Source: Sphingopyxis sp. H115
Lineage (GTDB): Bacteria > Pseudomonadota > Alphaproteobacteria > Sphingomonadales > Sphingomonadaceae
Direction of reading: 5' to 3'
Assembly: GCF_001468465.1 (NCBI RefSeq)
Contig: NZ_LNSA01000033.1
Span: 1-43,625 of the forward strand
DNA length: 43,625 nucleotides
Shown: piece after piece, positions 32,558 to 41,789 of the stretch
How positions within the stretch are numbered: the first letter of the stretch is position 1
How the letters are laid out: every line of letters begins with the position of its first letter
Program-made: the position numbers and the translations under genes
Notes under the pieces: generated by a model
Databases searched by the model: none
What the model was told of the DNA's origin: nothing
The model's input: only the letters and a program-made list of their open reading frames with translations

Positions 32558-32703
32558 GCGAAAATCTGCATCTTGGCGATGGTGATGAAGAAAAAGAGGA
32601 TCGCCAAACCACCCAGCATCCACGCCATCAGATTGGCGCGGCTGCGCTGGCGGCGCCGATATTCGGCTTCGTCGAAAGGCTCAGGCTGGGGTTCTTCGGT
32701 CAT
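32554..32703 (-). CDS. Small single-helix protein of the cta operon (CoxF-like)
   Basis: A 49-residue protein with an acidic N-terminus ([20 protein letters not shown]), then one membrane helix (about 26-46). It overlaps ctaB upstream and ctaG downstream, each by ATGA, so it is certainly placed to be translated. Alphaproteobacterial cta operons often carry such a short gene here, sometimes called coxF. Its role may be structural or in assembly; unknown. Confidence 0.82.
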   Translation of the reverse strand: MTEEPQPEPFDEAEYRRRQRSRANLMAWMLGGLAILFFFITIAKMQIFA

Positions 32704-33611
32704 AGCGGCCACCAATGGTCGGCGACGACAGCGCCGAAGAGAATGAAAAGATAGGCGATCGAATAAGCGAACAGCCGCTTTTCGGGCTGCATCAAATCGC
32801 CTTCGCCCGTCGTGCGCGTGCCGACCTGGATCGACAGCAGCACGAACAGCGCCGACAGGATCACCGCGGTCCAGCCGTAAAGCGGGCCGGTCAGCCCGAG
32901 CGCCCAGGGCGCGATTGCGCCGATCGCCATGACGACAGCGTAAACGAGGATCTGCCGCCGCGTCGACTTTTCGCCCGCGACGACGGGCATCATCGGAATG
33001 CCCGCAGCGGCATAGTCCGAGCGGACGAACAGCGCGAGCGCCCAGAAATGCGGCGGTGTCCACAGGAAAATGAGCAGGAACAGCAGCACCGGCAGCGGCG
33101 CGATGCTGCCCGTCGCGGCGACCCAGCCGATCAGCGGCGGAAAGGCGCCTGCCGCCCCGCCGATGACGATGTTCTGCGGCGTGCGCGGCTTCAGCCACAT
33201 CGTGTAGACGAATACATAGAAAAGGATCGAGGCGGCGAGCAGCAAGGTCGCCTGCCAGTTCGACGCGAACAGCATCAGGAACAGCGAAAAGGCTGCAAGC
33301 CCGACGCCGAATTGCAATGCGGTCTGCCGGTCGAGCCGTCCGGCGGGCAGCGGCCGCCCCGCGGTCCGCTTCATCTTGGCGTCGAGGCCAGCCTCATACC
33401 ATTGGTTGAGCGCGCCCGAAGCGCCCGCCCCCAGCGCAATCGCGAGGATCGATGAGAAAGCGAGCACCGGATGCACCGCGCCCGGCGCCGCGAGCAGCCC
33501 GCACAGCGCGGTGAACACCACCAGCGACATGACGCGCGGCTTGGTCAGCGCAAACAGGTCGCGCCAGTCGGCGGGAAGCGCCGTTTCGCCATGGGTCAGG
33601 CTCTGCGCCAT
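32700..33611 (-). CDS. ctaB: Protohaem IX farnesyltransferase
   Basis: A 303-residue prenyltransferase of the UbiA family with about nine membrane helices. The first Asp-rich motif is [20 protein letters not shown] (Asn69, Asp77), and [14 protein letters not shown] begins the first helix. It makes haem O from haem B for the aa3 oxidase. It lies 59 bases after ctaD and overlaps the small coxF-like gene. Confidence 0.96.
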   Translation of the reverse strand: MAQSLTHGETALPADWRDLFALTKPRVMSLVVFTALCGLLAAPGAVHPVLAFSSILAIALGAGASGALNQWYEAGLDAKMKRTAGRPLPAGRLDRQTALQFGVGLAAFSLFLMLFASNWQATLLLAASILFYVFVYTMWLKPRTPQNIVIGGAAGAFPPLIGWVAATGSIAPLPVLLFLLIFLWTPPHFWALALFVRSDYAAAGIPMMPVVAGEKSTRRQILVYAVVMAIGAIAPWALGLTGPLYGWTAVILSALFVLLSIQVGTRTTGEGDLMQPEKRLFAYSIAYLFILFGAVVADHWWPL

Positions 33612-33670
33612 CTTTACTCCGGCCGTCAGGGAAACGCCCCCTGCCGATTGTCAGCAGAGGGCGAACCGTG

Positions 33671-35344
33671 TCAGGCGATACGCGGCAGTTCGTTGAACTG
33701 GTGGAACGGCGGCGGGCTCGACAACGTCCATTCGAGCGTCGTCGCGCCTTCGCCCCACGGATTGTCGGCCGCCTTCTTGCCCGCGAACAGCGAGTAGAGG
33801 ATGTTCACGAAGAAGAACGCCATGCCGGCGGCCATGATCACATAGCCGAACGACGAGACATAATGCCAATAGGCATAGGCTTCCGCATAGTCAGGATAAC
33901 GGCGCGGCATGCCCTGCTGGCCCAGGAAGTGCTGGGGGAAGAACATCACGTTCACGCCGATGAAGAAGACCCAGAAATGCAGCTGGCCCAAGACCTCGCT
34001 GTACATCCGGCCCGACATTTTCGGGAACCAGTAATAGAAGCCGGCAAAGAGCGAGAAGACCGCGCCCAGCGACAGCACATAGTGGAAGTGCGCGACGACA
34101 TAATAGGTGTCGTGCAGGTTGGTGTCGACACCGCCATTGGCGAGCACGACGCCGGTCACACCGCCGACGGTGAACATGAAGATGAAGCCCAAGGACCAGA
34201 CCATCGGGGTCTTGAAGCTCATCGAACCGCCCCACATGGTCGCAATCCAGCTGAAGATCTTGATGCCCGTCGGCACCGCGATCACCATCGTCGCGGCGGT
34301 GAAGTACATCTTGAGGTTCACGCTCATGCCGACCGTGAACATGTGGTGCGCCCACACGATGAAGCCGACGACGCCGATCGCGACCATGGCGTAAGCCATG
34401 CCGAGATAACCGAACACCGGCTTGCGGCTGAAGGTCGAGATGATCTGGCTGACGATGCCGAAGCCCGGCAGGATCATGATATAGACTTCGGGGTGGCCGA
34501 AGAACCAGAAGAGATGTTGGTAGAGGACGGGATCGCCGCCGCCGGCCGCATCATAGAAGGTGGTACCAAAGTTGCGGTCGGTCAGCAGCATCGTGATTGC
34601 CGCGGCGAGGACCGGCAGCGCGAGCAGCAGCAGGAAGGCGGTGACGAGCACCGACCACACGAACAGCGGCATCTTGTGCAGGGTCATGCCCGGCGCGCGC
34701 ATATTGAAGATGGTCGTGATGAAGTTGATCGCGCCGAGGATCGACGCCGCGCCCGCAAGGTGGAGCGAGAAGATCGCCATATCGACCGCAGGGCCGACCG
34801 AACCGCTGGTCGACAGCGGAGCATAGACCGTCCAGCCGGTGCCGGCACCATGGCCGCTGCCGCCCGGGACGAACATCGACCCGACGAGCATGACGAACGC
34901 GACCGCGGTCAGCCAGAAGGAGACATTGTTCATGCGCGGGAAGGCCATATCGGGCGCGCCGATCATCAGCGGCACGAACCAGTTGCCGAAGCCGCCAATC
35001 ATCGCGGGCATGACCATGAAGAACACCATGATCAGGCCGTGCGCGGTGATCATCACGTTCCAGAAATGCTTGCCGGCAACCTCGTCGCCCGCGCCGCCCA
35101 GCATATGCGCCCAGCCCGAAAGATACTGAACGCCCGGTTCGGCGAGTTCAAGGCGCATCATGCCCGAAAGCGCCCCGCCGACGATGCCGGCGATGATCGC
35201 GAAGATCAGGTAGAGCGTGCCGATGTCCTTGTGGTTCGTGGACATGAACCAGCGGACGAAAAAGCTTGGCGTATCGTGATCATGGTCATGATCGTGCGCA
35301 TGGCCTTGGCCGTGCGCGGGTGCAGTTGCTGCGATATCGGTCAT
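33671..35344 (-). CDS. ctaD: Cytochrome c oxidase subunit I
   Basis: A 557-residue membrane protein with 12 helices. It has [11 protein letters not shown], the CuB histidine region [17 protein letters not shown] and [11 protein letters not shown], and [13 protein letters not shown] near helix X with the haem ligands, as in A-type oxidases. The N-terminal 24 residues are unusually His/Asp-rich, with six histidines at 11-23, on the cytoplasmic side. It catalyses oxygen reduction with proton pumping. It follows ctaC by 15 bases. Confidence 0.98.
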   Translation of the reverse strand: MTDIAATAPAHGQGHAHDHDHDHDTPSFFVRWFMSTNHKDIGTLYLIFAIIAGIVGGALSGMMRLELAEPGVQYLSGWAHMLGGAGDEVAGKHFWNVMITAHGLIMVFFMVMPAMIGGFGNWFVPLMIGAPDMAFPRMNNVSFWLTAVAFVMLVGSMFVPGGSGHGAGTGWTVYAPLSTSGSVGPAVDMAIFSLHLAGAASILGAINFITTIFNMRAPGMTLHKMPLFVWSVLVTAFLLLLALPVLAAAITMLLTDRNFGTTFYDAAGGGDPVLYQHLFWFFGHPEVYIMILPGFGIVSQIISTFSRKPVFGYLGMAYAMVAIGVVGFIVWAHHMFTVGMSVNLKMYFTAATMVIAVPTGIKIFSWIATMWGGSMSFKTPMVWSLGFIFMFTVGGVTGVVLANGGVDTNLHDTYYVVAHFHYVLSLGAVFSLFAGFYYWFPKMSGRMYSEVLGQLHFWVFFIGVNVMFFPQHFLGQQGMPRRYPDYAEAYAYWHYVSSFGYVIMAAGMAFFFVNILYSLFAGKKAADNPWGEGATTLEWTLSSPPPFHQFNELPRIA

Positions 35345-35359
35345 CTGTCGGACCCCTTG

Positions 35360-36421
35360 TTAATTCTTGGCGGCCGGCGCGGCGGCGGGAGCCGCTGCGG
35401 GCACAGCTTCGGTCGTGGCGGCGGGCGTCGCGGCAGCGGGTGCCGGCGCGGCCTCGGCGGGTTCAGCCGCCGGACCAGCCGGGTTGCCGCCCTTCGAGCG
35501 GACCCAGGCTTCCCACTTGTCGACAGGGAGGACTTCGACGGCGATCGGCATATAGCCATGATCGACGCCGCACAGTTCCGAACATTGGCCGTAATAGACG
35601 CCAACCTTGTTCGCGGTGAAGGTCGTTTCGTTGGCGCGGCCGGGGACCGCGTCCATCTTGGTCCAGAAGGCGGGAACCGCGAAGCTGTGGATCACGTCGG
35701 CACCGGTGATGATCAGCTTCACCTGGCGACCGACGGGAACGACCATGCGGTTGTCGACCGCAAGGTGATAGGGTTCGCCCGCCGCTTCGGCCTTGTCCTT
35801 CGGCAGGATCTTCGAGACATATTCGCCGATGCCCTGGTCAGGATAAGCATAGCCCCAATACCATTGGTAACCCGTGACCTTGATCGTCAGCGCGTCCTTC
35901 TTCGGCGGCTCATATTGCTGGGCCAGAAGCCGGATCGACGGCACCGCGATCACCGCGAGGATCAGCACCGGGATCGCGGTCCAGATGATTTCGATGAAGG
36001 TGTTGTGCGTCGTTTTCGACGGCACCGGGTTCGCCTTGGCGCGGAAACGGAACATCACCCAGAGCAGGAGGCCGAGAACGATCAGCGTGATCACCGTGAT
36101 GACGGGCAACAGGATCACATGGTTGAACCAATAGGCCTGTTCGCCGACCGGGCTGACCTGCGGCTGGAAGTCGATGCCCGCGTCGACCGGCTGACCGACC
36201 CCAGGGGTCGGCTTCATCGGCACATAGGTCGCATCGCCAGCCGGCGCCGCAGCGGTGGTCGCTGCCGGAGCCGCCGCATCGGCAGCGGCCGGAGCCGGAT
36301 TCGCCGGAGCCGTTGCGGCGGGGGCTTCGGCGGGCGCCGCAGCCGGTGCCTGCGCATGGCCGGCGCCCACCGCGCCAAGCGACAAAGCCGCCGCAATTAC
36401 AAGGGTTTTCAAGCTCTTCAT
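35360..36421 (-). CDS. ctaC: Cytochrome c oxidase subunit II
   Basis: A 353-residue protein with a signal peptide (about 1-24), two membrane helices (about 103-125 and 145-168) and a periplasmic cupredoxin domain. The CuA ligands are His245, Cys280, Cys284, His288 and Met291 (GQCSELCGVDHGYMPI). The aromatic electron-entry patch is GYQWYWGYAYPD. Two Ala/Pro-rich stretches, residues 24-62 and 314-353, flank the conserved core and make it longer than most bacterial subunits. No haem-c domain. It is the first gene of the cta operon. Confidence 0.97.
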   Translation of the reverse strand: MKSLKTLVIAAALSLGAVGAGHAQAPAAAPAEAPAATAPANPAPAAADAAAPAATTAAAPAGDATYVPMKPTPGVGQPVDAGIDFQPQVSPVGEQAYWFNHVILLPVITVITLIVLGLLLWVMFRFRAKANPVPSKTTHNTFIEIIWTAIPVLILAVIAVPSIRLLAQQYEPPKKDALTIKVTGYQWYWGYAYPDQGIGEYVSKILPKDKAEAAGEPYHLAVDNRMVVPVGRQVKLIITGADVIHSFAVPAFWTKMDAVPGRANETTFTANKVGVYYGQCSELCGVDHGYMPIAVEVLPVDKWEAWVRSKGGNPAGPAAEPAEAAPAPAAATPAATTEAVPAAAPAAAPAAKN

Positions 36422-36654
36422 AAGGATAGTGCCGCCCGTTGCCTGTTGTTCTTATCGATACCCCAGCCTGACTTTCCCCTCTGCCGGACATGCGCCCGCG
36501 CAGCCATCGGACAGGCTGAATCTCGCGGGCGCTATAGACCCGCTTGCCGCTTGCCTCAAGCATCTCTAACACTATTTTGCGGCTGGATTATCTGCGCCGC
36601 CAAAACCCGGTCGCCCGTCGGGGGCGACGCACTGGACAAAAGAATAAATCTCCC
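36422..36654. other. Divergent intergenic region between ctaC and pyrE
   Basis: These 233 bases must hold the promoters for the cta operon and pyrE operon. I see no confident -35/-10 pairs. A 7-base-pair hairpin with a GTCGG loop (36610-36628, GTCGCCC/GGGCGAC) lies 26 bases before the pyrE start and could influence its translation; no T-tract follows it. Confidence 0.4.
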
Positions 36655-37242
36655 ATGACCGATGATGAAATCCTAGCCGAATTCCGCGCCGCCGAGGCCC
36701 TGCTCCAGGGCCACTTCCTGCTCTCTTCCGGTCGCCACAGCGAATATTATCTGCAATGCGCGCGCGTGCTGATGGACACGACGCGCGCCGGGCGGCTCGC
36801 CGCCGCGCTCGCGGCAAAGCTGCCGCGCGACCTCCGGCAAGCGATCGACATCGTCGTCTCGCCCGCGATGGGCGGCGTCATCATCGGTCATGAAATGGGC
36901 CGCGCGCTCGGCAAACCCGCGATCTTCGTCGAACGCCCGACCGGTACCTTCGAACTGCGCCGCGGCTTCGCGATCGATGCGGGCGCGAAGGTGCTGATGG
37001 TCGAAGATGTCGTCACCACCGGCCTCTCCTCGCGCGAAGCCATGGAGGCGGTGCGCGCCGCCGGCGGCGAAGTGATCGCCGAGGCCGCGCTCGTCGATCG
37101 CTCGGCGGGCAGCGTCGATCTCGGGGTCCCCTTCTATCCGCTCGTCGCGATCAATTTCCCGACCTATGCCGAGGGCGAGCTTCCCCCCGAACTCGCGGAG
37201 ACCGAAGCGGTAAAGCCCGGCAGCCGGAGCAAGGCGGCTTGA
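36655..37242 (+). CDS. pyrE: Orotate phosphoribosyltransferase
   Basis: A 195-residue enzyme forming orotidine monophosphate from orotate and PRPP. The PRPP-binding loop is [13 protein letters not shown] (113-125), and [17 protein letters not shown] marks the N-terminal family segment. The ATG at 36655 gives the usual length; the open frame upstream has no family similarity. The stop overlaps the TTG start of pdxJ (TTGA). Confidence 0.96.
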   Translation: MTDDEILAEFRAAEALLQGHFLLSSGRHSEYYLQCARVLMDTTRAGRLAAALAAKLPRDLRQAIDIVVSPAMGGVIIGHEMGRALGKPAIFVERPTGTFELRRGFAIDAGAKVLMVEDVVTTGLSSREAMEAVRAAGGEVIAEAALVDRSAGSVDLGVPFYPLVAINFPTYAEGELPPELAETEAVKPGSRSKAA

Positions 37243-37988
37243 CCGGCCCCTCCTCCTCGCGCCTGCGGCTCGGGGTCAACATCGACCATGTCGCGACGAT
37301 CCGCAACGCGCGCGGGGGCGAGCATCCCGACCCGGTGCGCGCGGCCGAGATCGTCGCGGCGGTCGGCGGCGACGGCATCACTGCGCACCTGCGCGAAGAC
37401 CGCCGCCATATTCGCGACGACGACCTCGCGCGCATCCAGGCCGCGACCGACCTGCCGCTCAATCTCGAAATGGCGGCGACCGACGAGATGCTCGAAATCG
37501 CGCTGCGCCACAAACCGCACGCCGCCTGTATCGTTCCTGAAAAGCGCGAGGAGCGCACGACCGAGGGCGGGCTCGATGCGGCGGGCCAGCACAATCATCT
37601 CGCCCCGATCGTGTCGCGCCTCAGCGACGCGGGCATCCGCGTCAGCCTGTTCATCGAACCCGACCCGCGCCAGATCGAGGCCGCGATGCGCCTCCGCGCG
37701 CCGGTGGTCGAATTCCACACCGGCCGCTATGCGCATGTCGAGGGGGAAGAGCGCGCCGCCGAACTCCGCCGCCTCGCTGATGCCGCCGCGCTCGCGTGGA
37801 AAAATGGCATCGAGCCGCATGCGGGCCATGGCCTGACCTACGAAAATGTCGTCCCCGTCGCGGCGATCCCGCAGCTCGCCGAACTCAACATTGGCCACTA
37901 TCTGATCGGCGAGGCGATCTTTACCGGGCTCGAAGATGCGGTGCGCCGGATGCGTGCGCTGATGGACGAGGCGCGAGGCGCATTGTGA
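37239..37988 (+). CDS. pdxJ: Pyridoxine 5'-phosphate synthase
   Basis: A 249-residue TIM-barrel enzyme closing the pyridoxine ring from 1-deoxyxylulose 5-phosphate and 3-amino-2-oxopropyl phosphate. [17 protein letters not shown] is the family start, followed by [12 protein letters not shown] and GHGLTYENV near the end. The start appears to be TTG at 37239, overlapping the pyrE stop; no better ATG or GTG lies before the conserved part. Its stop overlaps acpS (GTGA). Confidence 0.96.
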   Translation: MTGPSSSRLRLGVNIDHVATIRNARGGEHPDPVRAAEIVAAVGGDGITAHLREDRRHIRDDDLARIQAATDLPLNLEMAATDEMLEIALRHKPHAACIVPEKREERTTEGGLDAAGQHNHLAPIVSRLSDAGIRVSLFIEPDPRQIEAAMRLRAPVVEFHTGRYAHVEGEERAAELRRLADAAALAWKNGIEPHAGHGLTYENVVPVAAIPQLAELNIGHYLIGEAIFTGLEDAVRRMRALMDEARGAL

Positions 37989-38386
37989 TCATCGGCCTCG
38001 GCTCCGACCTTTGCAATATCGAGCGGATCCAGAACTCGCTCGACCGCTTCGGCGAGCGGTTCGAAAATCGCGTGTTCACCGAAGTCGAAAAGGCGAAGGC
38101 TGCGCGGCGGCCCTTCACCCGCGCCGGCACCTATGCCAAACGCTTCGCCGCCAAAGAGGCCTTCTCGAAAGCTGTCGGCACCGGCTTTAAACGCGGGGTG
38201 TTCATGAAGGACATCGGCGTCGTCAACGCGCCGTCGGGCGCGCCGACGCTCGCGCTGACCGGCGGCGCAGCCGAACGGCTGGCGCAGATGATCCCCGCAG
38301 GCCATAGCGCGCATATCCACCTGACGCTGACCGACGACCATCCGTGGGCACAGGCCTTCGTCATCATCGAAGCAATCAAGGACTGA
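37985..38386 (+). CDS. acpS: Holo-[acyl-carrier-protein] synthase
   Basis: A 133-residue phosphopantetheinyl transferase that activates acyl carrier protein. The magnesium-binding residues are Asp8 ([12 protein letters not shown]) and Glu58 ([14 protein letters not shown]). It begins with GTG overlapping the pdxJ stop; VIIGLGSD is the normal N-terminus, so the longer frame upstream is rejected. The pdxJ-acpS-lepB order is common in alphaproteobacteria. Confidence 0.96.
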   Translation: MIIGLGSDLCNIERIQNSLDRFGERFENRVFTEVEKAKAARRPFTRAGTYAKRFAAKEAFSKAVGTGFKRGVFMKDIGVVNAPSGAPTLALTGGAAERLAQMIPAGHSAHIHLTLTDDHPWAQAFVIIEAIKD

Positions 38387-38393
38387 CATTTTC

Positions 38394-39230
38394 ATGGCGA
38401 AGGACAAGACGAAGGACGACGGCAGCTGGGGCAAGCTGATCCGCGATATCGTGGTCATCCTGCTCCTCGTGCTCGGCATCCACAGCTGCGTCGCCAAGCC
38501 TTTCTATATCCCGTCCGATTCGATGATGCCGGTGCTGCGCAACGGCGACCGGCTGATCGTCAGCAAATATCCTTATGGCTGGTCCTATTCGTCGGTCAGC
38601 TTCCACCTCGCGCCCAAGGTCGAGGGCCGCCTGTTCGGCAAACTGCCCGAGCGCGGCGATATCGTCGTCCTCGAACATCCGGTCACGCGCATCGACTATA
38701 TCAAGCGCGTGATCGGCCTGCCCGGCGACACGATCCAGCTCACCAACGGCGAACTCAGCATCAACGGCAAGCCCGTGAAGCGCGCGGTCCAGCCGATGCT
38801 CTCGATCCCGGTCGATCCCAACCTGCCTGGCCCCGACAGCAGCCTGGACCCCTACATCGTCCGCGGCGCCGACGGCAAGGAGGTGCTCGAACTTCCCATC
38901 GTCCGCGAAACGCTGCCCGGCGGCGCCACCTTCGACACGATCGACATGGGCCCCGGCTATACGACCGACAATTACGGCCCGATCACCGTGCCCGCGAACC
39001 ATCTGTTCCTGATGGGCGACAACCGCGACGGCAGCGCCGACAGCCGCGTCGATACCAGCCAGAAGGGCCTCGGCGGCCCGGTCCCGTTCGACGCGATCGC
39101 GGGCCGCGCCGAGATCGTCAGTTTTTCGACCGATGGAACCGCCCAGTGGTACAACCCATTGAGCTGGTTAGGCGCGCTCCGGTCGGGACGCGCGGGAACC
39201 GACCTGCGACCCGACCGTCAGGATCAGTAG
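38394..39230 (+). CDS. lepB: Signal peptidase I
   Basis: A 278-residue inner-membrane protease that removes signal peptides. One N-terminal helix (about 16-34) precedes the catalytic Ser43 in YIPSDSMMP; Lys104 in DYIKRVIGLPGD is the general base, and GDNRDGSADSR is the third signature. It starts 7 bases after acpS and belongs to the same operon. Confidence 0.97.
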   Translation: MAKDKTKDDGSWGKLIRDIVVILLLVLGIHSCVAKPFYIPSDSMMPVLRNGDRLIVSKYPYGWSYSSVSFHLAPKVEGRLFGKLPERGDIVVLEHPVTRIDYIKRVIGLPGDTIQLTNGELSINGKPVKRAVQPMLSIPVDPNLPGPDSSLDPYIVRGADGKEVLELPIVRETLPGGATFDTIDMGPGYTTDNYGPITVPANHLFLMGDNRDGSADSRVDTSQKGLGGPVPFDAIAGRAEIVSFSTDGTAQWYNPLSWLGALRSGRAGTDLRPDRQDQ

Positions 39231-39246
39231 GACAAGGGGAAAAACC

Positions 39247-40374
39247 ATGGCGGCGACACGAAAACCGGCGGCGACGCGCACGGCCGCCAGCGCCGCCGCC
39301 AAGGCCGAGGCGCACCGCGAAGCGCCCGGCCCGACCGAAATCCGCAGCCAGCTCGTCCGCACCGAACTGCTCAAGGCCGGGGTCTGGATAGGCCTCGCGC
39401 TGCTCGTCGGCGTGTGCATCGTGCTGATCCAGCCGATCCTGCTGATCTTCGCCGGAATCGTCATGGCGTCGATGCTCGACGGCGGCACGCGCCTCCTTGG
39501 CCGCGTGCTGCCGATCGCGCGCGGCTGGCGCCTGCTCATCGTCTGCCTGTCGCTCGTCGCCTTCCTCGTCTGGACGGTGATGTTCGCGGGCTCGCAGATC
39601 GCCGATCAGGCCGCGACGTTGCAAACCGTGGTCATGGCGCAGATCGAGCGCATCGCCGCGTGGGCCGCCGATCACGGCATGGGCAATTTCCAGCTCGATA
39701 CCAAGACGATCACCGACAATATCGCCGGGACCGTCGGCCGCGTCACCGCGGCGGTCGGCACCGTCCTCGGCGGGCTGACCAGCCTCGTCATGATCGTCGT
39801 CCTCGGTATCTTCATCGCGATCGAACCGCGCCTCTACGAACGCGGCGTCGCGTGGATGCTGCCGATGAAGGCGCGGGAGAATTTCTACATCACCACTGCG
39901 CGCATGGGCTTCACGCTGCGGCGCCTGATGGCGGGGCGCCTGCTCGGCATGCTGGTCGAAGGAATCGGGACCTGGCTCGCCTGCCTCGCCGTCGGCATCC
40001 CGATGGCGGCCTTGATGGGCCTGCTCACCGGCCTGCTCGCGTTCATCCCCAATATCGGCGCGATCGTGTCGGGCGTGCTGCTCGTCCTCGTCGGTTTTTC
40101 GGCGGGGACCGACACCGGCCTCTGGGCGATCGCCATCTATTTCATCGTCCAGACGGTCGACGGTTATCTGATCGTCCCGATGGTCGCCAAAAAAACCGTC
40201 GACCTCGCCCCGGCATTGGTGCTCGGCGCGCAGATCCTGTTCGGCGCGCTGCTCGGGCTGATGGGGCTCTTCCTCGCCGATCCGATCGTCGCGATGATCA
40301 AGGTCGCGCTCGAACGCGAGGCCGAACGCAACGCCGGCGGCGCCCAAACGAAAACGGCGGCAAGCTCAACCTAG
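39247..40374 (+). CDS. AI-2E/PerM family permease
   Basis: A 375-residue membrane protein with about eight helices. A basic, Ala-rich N-terminus is followed by IGLALLVGVCIVLIQPILLIF. The C-terminal half holds GxxAFIPNIGAIVSG and the DGYLIVPMVAKKTVDLAPALVL pattern typical of the UPF0118/AI-2E family. Members have been linked to autoinducer export or sodium/proton exchange, but most are unassigned. It starts 16 bases after lepB, so probably is the last gene of that operon. Confidence 0.92.
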   Translation: MAATRKPAATRTAASAAAKAEAHREAPGPTEIRSQLVRTELLKAGVWIGLALLVGVCIVLIQPILLIFAGIVMASMLDGGTRLLGRVLPIARGWRLLIVCLSLVAFLVWTVMFAGSQIADQAATLQTVVMAQIERIAAWAADHGMGNFQLDTKTITDNIAGTVGRVTAAVGTVLGGLTSLVMIVVLGIFIAIEPRLYERGVAWMLPMKARENFYITTARMGFTLRRLMAGRLLGMLVEGIGTWLACLAVGIPMAALMGLLTGLLAFIPNIGAIVSGVLLVLVGFSAGTDTGLWAIAIYFIVQTVDGYLIVPMVAKKTVDLAPALVLGAQILFGALLGLMGLFLADPIVAMIKVALEREAERNAGGAQTKTAASST

Positions 40375-40410
40375 CCCGCCGCCGCTTCGCAATTCATCCG
40401 CTTGCCGATG

Positions 40411-40965
40411 TTACGGCTGCGGCGCCGCCCCCGGCGGCGGGCCGGCCGGACCACCAGGAGCGCCGCCCGGTGCGCCCTGCTGCTGCATCATCTGTTGCTG
40501 TTGCTGCATCATCTGCATCTGCTGCTGCATCGCGCGGACTTCGGCCTCGGTACGGAAATCGATCAGCGTCACGGTGAAATGCAGCGTGCTGTTCGCCGGG
40601 ATCGGTCCGTTGTCGCGGTCGCCATAGCCAAGCTGCGGCGGGATCGTGATCTTGTATTCGCCGCCCTTCTTCATGCGGGTCAGCGCTTCCGAAAAGCCGG
40701 GGACGACGCGGGCGACTTCCATCGGCGCCTGTTCGTTGGCGTCGAACACCGTCCCGTCGTCGAGCTTGCCTTCATATTTCACCAGCACGACGTCGGTCTT
40801 ACCCGGGCTGTTGCCGGTGCCTTCCTTGACGACTTCGAACCCGATGCGCGGGGTCATGTGCCAGGCGAGCGCCGCGCCGGCAACGATCAGCGCCGCAACG
40901 CCAAACCACATCAGCCATAGGCCGCCTTTGCTCACCGGACGCAATGGAACCGTCGTTACGCTCAT
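40411..40965 (-). CDS. Membrane-anchored FKBP-type peptidyl-prolyl isomerase
   Basis: A 184-residue protein. One N-terminal helix (about 14-36) anchors it, with the FKBP domain (about 42-140) facing the periplasm. FKBP features are VKYEGKLDDGTVFDA, VVPGFSEALTRMKKGG and PPQLGYGD. A tail of Gln and Met (143-168), then Gly/Pro/Ala, follows and looks disordered. It should help fold exported proteins. The gene is convergent with the AI-2E family permease gene. Confidence 0.92.
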   Translation of the reverse strand: MSVTTVPLRPVSKGGLWLMWFGVAALIVAGAALAWHMTPRIGFEVVKEGTGNSPGKTDVVLVKYEGKLDDGTVFDANEQAPMEVARVVPGFSEALTRMKKGGEYKITIPPQLGYGDRDNGPIPANSTLHFTVTLIDFRTEAEVRAMQQQMQMMQQQQQMMQQQGAPGGAPGGPAGPPPGAAPQP

Positions 40966-41101
40966 CTTGGATGATCCTTCCGCTGCCCCGCCGGGGCGAA
41001 AATGCTGGCGAGGCCTATAGGCGGTGCGGCGCGGACCGGTCCAGAGGCAATATGCGCGAACGTCTGCTTTGAGGTGGTGAGCCGACGTTCCTCCCCACCC
41101 T

Positions 41102-41174
41102 CGTCACCCCGGACTTGATCCGGGGTCCATGACCTCGACGCCGCGATGGATCCCGGATCAAGTCCGGGATGACG
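41102..41174. repeat. Intergenic inverted repeat, GTCATCCCGG type (second copy)
   Basis: Two 29-base arms (41102-41130 and 41146-41174) match as reverse complements at 27 of 29 positions with a 15-base loop. The outer ends CGTCAYCCCGG are the same as in the element at 5655-5732, while the inner arm sequence differs (ACTTGATC in place of CGAAGG). It is thus a related but distinct subtype. Confidence 0.8.
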
Positions 41175-41229
41175 AAGAAACAATGTCCACTTCGGGTCGA
41201 AAGCCGTCCTCCCCACAGCGCAGGAACGA

Positions 41230-41261
41230 AAAAGGGCGCCGCGTTGCCGCGGCGCCCTTTT
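41230..41261 (-). terminator. Rho-independent terminator of rpsU
   Basis: A perfect 14-base-pair stem (41230-41243 with 41248-41261, AAAAGGGCGCCGCG) with a TTGC loop. On the minus strand it ends in a TTTTT tract. It lies 30 bases after the rpsU stop and is the strongest terminator in the window. Confidence 0.92.
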
Positions 41262-41291
41262 CACGATCAGGATCCCGAACGGGAGACGGTC

Positions 41292-41498
41292 CTACTTGAT
41301 ACCGTCGCGCTCCATCCGCTTGCGCTCCATCTTGCGGGCGCGACGGACAGCGGCGGCACGCTCGCGGGCGCGCTTTTCGCTGGGCTTCTCGTAGTGACGG
41401 CGCAGCTTCATTTCGCGATACACGCCCTCACGCTGCAGCTTCTTCTTGAGCGCGCGAAGGGCCTGGTCGACATTATTGTCGCGAACGATGATCTGCAT
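41292..41498 (-). CDS. rpsU: 30S ribosomal protein S21
   Basis: A 68-residue very basic protein starting [20 protein letters not shown], the normal S21 N-terminus, and ending with Lys/Arg-rich repeats ([13 protein letters not shown]). The ATG at 41498 is internal to a longer open frame that has no homology upstream. It is a single-gene unit with its own terminator. Confidence 0.97.
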   Translation of the reverse strand: MQIIVRDNNVDQALRALKKKLQREGVYREMKLRRHYEKPSEKRARERAAAVRRARKMERKRMERDGIK

Positions 41499-41789
41499 AC
41501 GCCGTGTCGTCTCCTGTTCGTCAAAACGATCTGGGCCACCGGGAAAGCCGGATTGCCGTAAATCGCCGATATTCGGGCAATAAAAAGAGCGCCGCGAAAG
41601 CGCGACGTTCCGATGTGGAGGCCAACTAAAAGGATTCGCGCCGAAATGCAAGTCCAAAGGCGGCGAAGCGCGCCGGCCACGCCGCGAGCGTCGTCCCATG
41701 CTCCTTGGCCCGCTCGCGGGATTGTGCCCGCCCCGCCCCTTGTGGCATAGGTAGCAGGACGAAACCAATCAACAGACAAGGGACAGGCC

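Larger units (their letters stand above)
40966..41291. other. Intergenic stretch with a repeat and a terminator, no gene
   Basis: About 325 bases between the FKBP and rpsU genes. It holds the inverted repeat at 41102-41174 and the rpsU terminator at 41230-41261, plus the FKBP promoter region near 40966-41060. The open frames here have no recognisable protein features. Confidence 0.6.

Noticed and set aside
33668..36658. A 996-codon plus-strand open frame opposite ctaD and ctaC
   Set aside because: The product is an Arg/His/Asp-rich mirror of two certain genes; no start signal or homology is visible.
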